Shown here one piece after another: positions 58,443 to 64,000 of a DNA stretch of 64,000 nt (positions within the stretch are counted from its first letter, which is position 1; each line of letters starts with the position of its first letter). Origin of the DNA: Chlamydiia bacterium (GTDB lineage: Bacteria > Chlamydiota > Chlamydiia > Chlamydiales > Simkaniaceae); the NCBI GenBank assembly GCA_022601645.1, contig JAJACH010000001.1:62001-126000 (forward strand), written 5' to 3'. The notes under the pieces were generated by a model. That model did not search any database, had not been told where the DNA came from, and worked only from the letters and a program-made list of their open reading frames with translations. A program made the position numbers and the translations under genes.

Positions 58443-59287
58443 TTAGCCATTCCTTTTAAAAGAGCAATTTCATCAACCCAGCGCGTTTCTCCGTTGGGTG
58501 TTTCTAAGTATTTAGGGAGATTTTTTGTTCGAGCGTCAGTCATCAAAAACTCAAAACATTCGATACCGATTTCTCCTTCACCGAGATTGGCATGGCGATC
58601 GCGCCTGGAGCCAAACTCTTTGAGCGAATCATTGAGGTGAAAGGCGTAGAGATGTTTTAGACCAATTTCCTTATCAAAGGCTTTCAGCGTTTCATCCCAT
58701 GCTTTTTTGGTGCGGATGTCGTAACCTGCTGCAAAGATATGACACGTGTCGATGCAGATGCCGATGGGAAGTTTGTCTTTTGTCTGATCAATGAGATAGC
58801 CTAGATGTTCAAATTGCCACCCGACCGTGTTTCCTTGACCGGCTGTTGTTTCAATCAAGAGGCGTACATCACCGCTATTTGTCAGTGCCTCAACTTCCAT
58901 CAGGCTCTTGACAATCGTATCCAAACACTCCTCAACAGTTCCGTCTGTTGCTGTGCCTGGGTGGAAGTTCATATAAGTGAGTCCGAGCATTTGACACCGC
59001 TCAATCTCTCTTTTAAATGCCGAGCGGCTTTTCTTTAAAAGATCGGGTTTAGGGGAGCCTAGATTGATCAAGTAACTGTCGTGGCTCATGAGTTTTTTAA
59101 GTCCCGAGTCCTGCAGTGCATCTTTCCAATTAGCCAGTTCCTCATCCGAGATGGGCTTGCCAAACCATTGTTTTTGATTGGCAGTGAACATTTGGAAAGT
59201 TGTGGCACCGAGATTTAAGGCGCGTTCAATGGCGTTTGAAACGCCGCCACTAATTGAAACGTGAGCGCCGACTAAAGGTTCTTGCAT
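58439..59287 (-). CDS. nfo: endonuclease IV
   Basis: Endonuclease IV cuts DNA at abasic sites in base excision repair. The 282-residue TIM-barrel protein has GAHVSISGG at the start, [34 protein letters not shown] and [23 protein letters not shown], which together carry the zinc ligands. It corresponds to CT625 and is close to rpsD and murJ as in Chlamydia, though a TPR/kinase-like insertion now separates them. Confidence 0.96.
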   Translation of the reverse strand: MQEPLVGAHVSISGGVSNAIERALNLGATTFQMFTANQKQWFGKPISDEELANWKDALQDSGLKKLMSHDSYLINLGSPKPDLLKKSRSAFKREIERCQMLGLTYMNFHPGTATDGTVEECLDTIVKSLMEVEALTNSGDVRLLIETTAGQGNTVGWQFEHLGYLIDQTKDKLPIGICIDTCHIFAAGYDIRTKKAWDETLKAFDKEIGLKHLYAFHLNDSLKEFGSRRDRHANLGEGEIGIECFEFLMTDARTKNLPKYLETPNGETRWVDEIALLKGMAK

Positions 59288-59336
59288 AGGGAAAATCCTA
59301 CTCTAGATCTCTATTATTGTCCACGAGGCTTATCAC

Positions 59337-59906
59337 TTAAGAAAACATCTCGTCGAGTTTTCTTTGCACGTCTTCTGGCAAGGTTTGCTGAGCAGGGTCA
59401 AGCGCTTCATAGAGTCTGTGGACTAGTGCACAGCGCTTTGTTGCAAGTCTTCGTGTTGCTGTCCCTATTGGTGAAGTAGGAGCATATTGTTTACTAAGTG
59501 TTGAGTAGACAAGGCATAGACAAAGCGTTGCAACACATTTTTCCCCAGCTGGTAGGTCATCGCACTTACGTACACGATCCAAAAGAGGCACAGCCTGGAA
59601 GTAATTCTTTAAGCAAAAATAAGACATCGCTACAAAATACAAGCGCTTTGTTTCGCCTTCTGCAAGTTCGAGGAGTTCAAGAGCATCCGTATACATCTCA
59701 CTTTCATAGAGCCCGATCCCATACTCTAGCGTCCGAGTTGCTAAAGCTGTCACTGCCGTATCATAAGCTGCGCGTGTAACTGGACCTTCTGTGAGTCCTT
59801 CTGCTGCTGCATCGAGGTCCTTTTTTGCTTGAACATAGTCTCCTGTTGCCATGGACATGTTGGCTTGCTGGATCATGTACATGGGGCCTTGGACGCGACT
59901 ACTCAC
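59337..59906 (-). CDS. TPR-like protein, 189 residues
   Basis: The start is GTG at 59906, overlapping the stop of the upstream gene by 8 bases. Helical pairs with the TPR pattern are seen (LEYGIGLYESEMYTDALELL, AMSYFCLKNYFQAVPLLDRV). There is no signal peptide. It is the last of three adjacent TPR-type genes. Proteins of this kind act as scaffolds or chaperones; no partner can be named. Confidence 0.65.
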   Translation of the reverse strand: MSSRVQGPMYMIQQANMSMATGDYVQAKKDLDAAAEGLTEGPVTRAAYDTAVTALATRTLEYGIGLYESEMYTDALELLELAEGETKRLYFVAMSYFCLKNYFQAVPLLDRVRKCDDLPAGEKCVATLCLCLVYSTLSKQYAPTSPIGTATRRLATKRCALVHRLYEALDPAQQTLPEDVQRKLDEMFS

Positions 59907-60174
59907 CTAAACCGGTCCTTATCGTTTCAAATAGAGATGCTATTGCGTGAATATTTTTAAGTGCTGCGGTTTCTTTACCTTGGAGAGCTTGAACCTGTGC
60001 AAGATACAACAAAGCTGAAACGTTCGCTTCATCAGTTGGAACCCAACCCTCTAAAGCAGTTTTAAACCACCTCTCCGCCTCACTGAGGTTGTTTCCTTGG
60101 AATGCAGCAACTCCATTTTCATAGCGCTCTGTAAATTGGGACCATCTCCGTGCACTTGTGTAAATCATTGCCAT
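59899..60174 (-). CDS. TPR-like protein, 91 residues
   Basis: The segment FQGNNLSEAERWFKTALEGW followed by ALLYLAQVQALQGKETAALK forms one TPR-like pair and a second half. It matches the next gene (LQAEIAFQSALWGR, AGAQAIQGKYGAALENV), so the two are paralogues. AGGAG stands before the ATG. It is encoded 3 bases downstream of that gene. Confidence 0.68.
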   Translation of the reverse strand: MAMIYTSARRWSQFTERYENGVAAFQGNNLSEAERWFKTALEGWVPTDEANVSALLYLAQVQALQGKETAALKNIHAIASLFETIRTGLGE

Positions 60175-60177
60175 AGA

Positions 60178-60504
60178 TTAGCTCCTTGTTGTTTCGAAAG
60201 TAGCCGCGTCAAAAAGTCCTTGGATTTGAAGTCTTTTGCCTGGGGAAAGATCGATATCATCTTCTAAAGGCCAAATTCTTTGGACGTTTTCCAGAGCCGC
60301 TCCATATTTACCTTGGATGGCTTGGGCCCCTGCAAGTTGAAAAATAGTCCAAATTCTTTCTTCATCAGATTCTGTCCGGCCCCAGAGAGCACTCTGAAAA
60401 GCTATTTCTGCCTGTAACCATTTCCTTTGTTTTGTAAATTTTTCTCCAGCTGCTCTATTCGTTATAAAGTGGACGTTTGGGTCTGCTATTAAGACTAAAC
60501 TCAT
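60178..60504 (-). CDS. TPR-like protein, 108 residues
   Basis: This paralogue of the 91-residue protein has the same two-helix repeats (KQRKWLQAEIAFQSALWGR, IFQLAGAQAIQGKYGAALEN). Its ATG overlaps the stop of the kinase-like gene by one base (TAATG), so these four genes form one transcript. AGAGG lies just upstream. No signal peptide is seen. Confidence 0.68.
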   Translation of the reverse strand: MSLVLIADPNVHFITNRAAGEKFTKQRKWLQAEIAFQSALWGRTESDEERIWTIFQLAGAQAIQGKYGAALENVQRIWPLEDDIDLSPGKRLQIQGLFDAATFETTRS

Positions 60505-61370
60505 TAGCTATTCCTCTTTATTTGTTCTCTCTTTTTTTGGATGTAGTTGACAGAAGCTTTAAAAAAAGTCTCGAGTTCTGGGTAGTTTTGTGAAATCCAC
60601 GGCAGTGCCTTCTGCTCAATTTTGTGCATTTCGTGCCCGAAAAAGTAGTCGTCGCCTTTTTTAGGATCGCGAACAAGGCCGCCGATGTCGATCAGCATGG
60701 GGCGGTCTCCGTCAAAACCGAGATTTTTGATCAGGTGAGGGTCTTTGTCGGAAAATCCTTTTTGATGTCTTTCAACGTTAAAGTTTAAGAGGTCGATGAG
60801 AAGCTCTTTTGCTTTTTCATGGTCGCCAGATTTTTTGAGAGCGAGGAGCTTTTCATCTGTCATGGTCCCTTTTTTCTGGAGGATAAAGTGGACGCGATCG
60901 AGGTCAAAGGTATGAGGAACTCCGAGTTTGTCAAAGACTTTGAGTTTGGTGCCTATGTGGGAGGTGTGGTTGAAGTGGAGGTATTCGATGCCAGAATTTT
61001 CATTGAGGCTATTTAGGGCGTAGAGGCAACTTTGGTAGGTAACGCGACGGGATTCGGCTTTGCGTTTTACACGATCAGGAACAAGTGGGGCGATGAGTTT
61101 CGAGTAGCGGTAGCGGTGGTGTTTAAAAAACTTGATGACATAACGGCCATCTTCGCTTGCAAAGGCAAAATTTTGCGCGCCACACCCGATGTAGTGGTAG
61201 GTTTGAGTCAGGGCATCTTTTGGCAGAGTTTGGTTAAGGTCAAAGGCAGGATCAAAGGGGAGATGGGTTTTCACCCGCTCGTCGATAAAGCCGTCTGTCA
61301 TGAGATGGTGGAGGCGGTCGCCTGCAATGAGAAGTCCGATAATGCCGAGGAGTGCTGCCCATTTTTTCAT
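60504..61370 (-). CDS. membrane-anchored kinase-like protein
   Basis: The 288-residue protein has an N-terminal membrane segment (residues 3-17). A kinase-like core follows: GCGAQNFAFA as Gly loop, YVIKFFKHH with the lysine, GFSDKDPHLIKNLGF in the place of the catalytic loop (Asp and Asn at the right distance) and MLIDIGGLV for the metal-binding Asp. This pattern fits bacterial small-molecule or LPS-sugar kinases more than protein kinases. Its substrate is unknown. It heads the operon of TPR-type genes and reads divergently from murJ. Confidence 0.6.
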   Translation of the reverse strand: MKKWAALLGIIGLLIAGDRLHHLMTDGFIDERVKTHLPFDPAFDLNQTLPKDALTQTYHYIGCGAQNFAFASEDGRYVIKFFKHHRYRYSKLIAPLVPDRVKRKAESRRVTYQSCLYALNSLNENSGIEYLHFNHTSHIGTKLKVFDKLGVPHTFDLDRVHFILQKKGTMTDEKLLALKKSGDHEKAKELLIDLLNFNVERHQKGFSDKDPHLIKNLGFDGDRPMLIDIGGLVRDPKKGDDYFFGHEMHKIEQKALPWISQNYPELETFFKASVNYIQKKREQIKRNS

Positions 61371-61421
61371 GCCAAAATTGTAGCATAGCGGGGATTAAAT
61401 CGCATGTGTTATGCTGTATTG

Positions 61422-62660
61422 ATGAAACTTGGAAAAGCTGCTCTCCTCTTCTCTTCAGGGACTTTATTTAGTCGGTTGACAGGACTTTTACGAGATGTGG
61501 GAACTGCTGCTGTTTTTGGAGCGAGCGCGCCTTTAGCAGCGTTTATGGTGGCATTTCGTTTTTCGAGTTTACTTCGACGCGTTTTGGGGGAGGGACCACT
61601 TTCGTCGAGTTTTATTCCTCACTACGAAGAGCTAAAGAAAGGGAATGGGGAACAGGCTTTTTTTGGCGATATGTTTGCAACGTTGTCACTAGTGACGGGC
61701 GCAATTGTGATACTTGGCGAACTGGTTATGTGGCCGTTTCGCGAAGCGCAAATTGTTCATTTGACAATGCTTATGTTGCCAGGGCTCTATTTCATTTGCC
61801 TCTCGGGGCTTTCAAGTGCGTATTTACATACAGAAAAACGGTTTTTCTTATCTGGCATCGCCCCTGCTTTATTTAATGTGGTGTGGATTGTCTCGCTTGT
61901 TTTTGTAAGAAGAGTTGAGACTCTGGCTGTTGTCGTTGTGTTAGCCTTTGCGGCTCAATTTGTCATGACCTCTTTTGTGAGTTTCCCTCTTACCCTTGTG
62001 AGTTTAAGGCCTTTTTCTAGAGATGTGCGTTGTATTTTGGCGCCGTTTGGCTTAGGAATTTTGGGCATTGCGGCTGCGCAGATTAATAGCGCGCTTGATC
62101 CGCTTTTTGCAAGAGCGGCTATGTTAGAAGGACCAGCCTATCTTTGGTATGCGATCCGGATCTATCAATTGCCGATTGCGCTCATTGGCATTGCGTTGTC
62201 GAATGCGATTTTGCCAGCCCTCTCTCGGACAAGTGCAAAAGGTAAGCTAGTAAAAGAGGGTGTCTTGATGATGCTTCTTTTGATGAGCCTCGCAACGCTT
62301 GGGCTCTTTGTCTTTGGTGGGTGGATTGTGGAACTTTTGTACCATCATGGAAATTTTTCAACCGAGGCGGCAAGGCTTACCAAGTGGTGTCTTTGGGCTT
62401 ATGCGGTGGGGTTGATTCCTTCAGGACTTGTATTGATTTTGGCACCTGCGCATTTTGCGCGGAAGTCTTACAAAGCACCGGCTGTAATTTCAGTGATCAC
62501 CGTTTCAGTGAACATTGCTTTGAATAGCTTATTTGTATTTGGGCTTGGATGGGGGGCGTTTAGTGTAGCGCTTGCCACATCGGCAAGCGCATACATAAAT
62601 TTAGCGCTACTCGTGATTAGTGAGTATGGGCTAGGAATTCGCAAACTAGTGCGACGTTGA
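61422..62660 (+). CDS. murJ: lipid II flippase MurJ (MviN), short
   Basis: MurJ moves lipid II across the inner membrane. The N-terminal [24 protein letters not shown] is the strong family mark, with FVAFRxxxLLRRxLGEGxxxxxFIPxY-type sequence following. At 412 residues it is about 100 shorter than most MurJ proteins, so it probably has 12 rather than 14 membrane segments. The ATG at 61422 is chosen over an earlier one because the protein then starts as in homologues. Its last 44 bases overlap the end of rpsD on the other strand. It is the CT624 counterpart. Confidence 0.9.
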   Translation: MKLGKAALLFSSGTLFSRLTGLLRDVGTAAVFGASAPLAAFMVAFRFSSLLRRVLGEGPLSSSFIPHYEELKKGNGEQAFFGDMFATLSLVTGAIVILGELVMWPFREAQIVHLTMLMLPGLYFICLSGLSSAYLHTEKRFFLSGIAPALFNVVWIVSLVFVRRVETLAVVVVLAFAAQFVMTSFVSFPLTLVSLRPFSRDVRCILAPFGLGILGIAAAQINSALDPLFARAAMLEGPAYLWYAIRIYQLPIALIGIALSNAILPALSRTSAKGKLVKEGVLMMLLLMSLATLGLFVFGGWIVELLYHHGNFSTEAARLTKWCLWAYAVGLIPSGLVLILAPAHFARKSYKAPAVISVITVSVNIALNSLFVFGLGWGAFSVALATSASAYINLALLVISEYGLGIRKLVRR

Positions 62661-63237
62661 TTGGTAGGGGAAGGGGGATTTGGTCGAAGATCGGTGTTGA
62701 ATTGAGCTCACCTTTAAGTGACTTGAGGTCAACCGAAAGGTAATCTGGTGTTTCGTGCTGTTGGTTTTCTGATAGGTGTTTGATCAGTGGGTTGTTTTTT
62801 GACTTCTCTCTAAGCGCAACGGTTGATCCACCTTTCACTTGGAAAGAGCGGATGTCAACTTTCTTCCCATTCACAAGGACGTGCCCGTGCACGACAAGTT
62901 GTTGTGCGTGGAAGATCGTTGCAGCAAGACCCATTCTATAGACGACGACGTCTAAGCGGCTCTCTAGAAGTTCCATGAGAACGTGAGCAGTGTTGCCCTC
63001 TTTTTTCATGGCGATGTTGTAATATTTAAGAAGTTGCTTGTCAGATAGCATGCCATAGACAGCTTTCAATTTTTGTTTCTCATCAAGCTGGAGACCATAA
63101 TCAGATTTTTTTCTTCTGCGGGCTCCGTGCATGCCTGGAGGGTGAGGTTTGTGTAGTAGAGGATTTCTCAGTTTACCGAAGACGTTTGCACCAAAGCGTC
63201 TTGCAATGCGGTTTTTAGGGCCTGTATAGCGAGCCAT
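62617..63237 (-). CDS. rpsD: 30S ribosomal protein S4
   Basis: S4 binds 16S rRNA early in assembly. The start ATG 63237 has AAGGAG 6 bases upstream; the open frame upstream is in the gap and the next gene. The protein starts [15 protein letters not shown] and has the S4 RNA-binding domain with [20 protein letters not shown] and [13 protein letters not shown]. It has 206 residues and the cysteine-free N-terminus. It is the CT626 counterpart and overlaps the murJ tail by 44 bases. Confidence 0.97.
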   Translation of the reverse strand: MARYTGPKNRIARRFGANVFGKLRNPLLHKPHPPGMHGARRRKKSDYGLQLDEKQKLKAVYGMLSDKQLLKYYNIAMKKEGNTAHVLMELLESRLDVVVYRMGLAATIFHAQQLVVHGHVLVNGKKVDIRSFQVKGGSTVALREKSKNNPLIKHLSENQQHETPDYLSVDLKSLKGELNSTPIFDQIPLPLPINVALVCEFLAHTH

Positions 63238-63280
63238 TAGTTCTCCTTGATTTATGGGAGCAGTATAAAAGAAAGTCGTA

Positions 63281-64000
63281 TTAATGCTCAAGGATATTTG
63301 CTCGGCTGCAAGCAGACATATGTCTAGTTGCAAGAATACAGAGCACAGCACCTAGGAGTAAGACGGGAATTGCTCCTGTAAAATTATAAATAAGGGTACC
63401 TAGGAAGGGAAGGATGCAGCCTCTAACACCTACGGTCAAAACATTTGTTTGTGTGTATGTGGAGCTGTCTTCATAGCCTGCAAAGCGTGGCCCTGAAAGG
63501 GACCAGCTCATATCGGAACCGGCTTTCATGATGCCGTAGCCAATGTAGGCGAAATACAGGTAGGATAGGTTGGTTTTAGAGGCGATGACAAAGAAGGGGA
63601 AGGCAGCTGCCAAGGTTGTGACAATTGCGCTAAACCTAAAGAGGTTCACTTTGTTTAGGTAGCGGGCCCAAATGCTTGTTGTGGTGGCATAGCCGATGCT
63701 TTTGCAGATAATCAGCGCGACTGCCATTTTGGTGTAGGTTAGGCCGAGCTCATCGACAAAGAATTTTGGTAAAATGGGTTGTAGGACCATGACACCAGCG
63801 CCGCCTAGCATAAATCCCCACTGAAATTTCGAGAAGTCAGGACGCTTTTTCAAGAGGTTAATTGTTTGCTTCCAAGGCTTGAAAAGCGTCATCCTCTCAG
63901 GTTTCGGGAGGATATCCATGGAGGGTTTGATCTCAATTTTTGTGATAAAGTAGGTTGATGCGATGCCAATTAAAGCGGTTCCAAAGAAAATCCAACGCCA
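63281..64000 (-). CDS. MFS transporter, N-terminal part outside the window
   Basis: The frame is open from the window edge to the stop at 63281, giving 239 residues with about six membrane segments. This looks like the C-terminal half of a 12-segment major facilitator with a hydrophilic central loop (about 63850-63920). Features are [20 protein letters not shown] at the seventh segment and a [13 protein letters not shown] stretch. The substrate cannot be told. It ends 43 bases before rpsD starts, in the same direction, and so lies upstream of it. Confidence 0.8.
   Translation of the reverse strand, partial: WRWIFFGTALIGIASTYFITKIEIKPSMDILPKPERMTLFKPWKQTINLLKKRPDFSKFQWGFMLGGAGVMVLQPILPKFFVDELGLTYTKMAVALIICKSIGYATTTSIWARYLNKVNLFRFSAIVTTLAAAFPFFVIASKTNLSYLYFAYIGYGIMKAGSDMSWSLSGPRFAGYEDSSTYTQTNVLTVGVRGCILPFLGTLIYNFTGAIPVLLLGAVLCILATRHMSACSRANILEH

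Overview
The window looks like a chromosome segment of a Chlamydiota member outside the genus Chlamydia (an amoeba- or arthropod-associated type). It keeps gene neighbourhoods known from Chlamydia trachomatis: rnc-radA-hemC beside a CT296-type oxygenase, sod-accD-dut-ptsN-ptsN(HTH), clpC, lplA, gcsH, nqrBCDE, a dnaA2-type dnaA, the CT273/CT274 pair, rsmH-ftsL-ftsI-murE-amiA, and nfo/rpsD/murJ. It also carries genes that Chlamydia lacks or holds in another form: asnS, mraZ, an archaeal/eukaryotic-type prolyl-tRNA synthetase, myo-inositol oxygenase with a sugar porter, and an AbiE toxin-antitoxin pair. No family call could be checked by a search; all rest on motifs read from the translations.

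Layout. 1-1441: AbiE toxin-antitoxin pair with a palindromic operator. 1.6-7.5 kb: secreted-lipase-like gene, a BioF-like PLP enzyme, the CT296-type protein, rnc, radA, hemC. 7.5-14.5 kb: an accessory zone in which small unknown genes, nearly all on the minus strand, surround hemD and a histidine phosphatase. 14.6-18.6 kb: sodA-accD-dut-ptsN-ptsN2 and an exported oxygenase. 18.6-23.5 kb: a second accessory zone with an intact Ser/Thr protein kinase and Pro/Ser-rich small genes. 23.5-33.8 kb: clpC, lplA-proS, inositol oxygenase plus transporter, a PpiD-like protein, gcsH. 34-40.3 kb: a third accessory zone that sits in front of and inside the nqr cluster, with visible duplication scars. 40.4-53.3 kb: AsmA-like giant, ComF-like protein, dnaA, then the mraZ division/cell-wall cluster. 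53.3-55.1 kb: repeat elements, small genes and tRNA-Arg(CCU). 55.2-64 kb: hemA, a bactofilin-like membrane protein, asnS-nfo, a TPR trio with a kinase-like protein, murJ, rpsD and a partial MFS transporter.

The unusual theme is a set of roughly 25 short, unrecognised proteins scattered through conserved operons. Many start with Met-Ala (often Met-Ala-Ala-Pro) and share a purine-rich leader just before ATGGC; several have a TGTTATAAT-type extended -10 a short way upstream. They look like one coordinately expressed, expanding lineage-specific set, perhaps secreted host-interaction proteins, which is inference. Other points of note are a structured repeat present three times with compensatory changes in its arms, a one-base frameshift at a T9 tract in rsmH, opposed MraZ-box arrays before mraZ, and an inositol oxygenase whose only workable start appears to be ATT.
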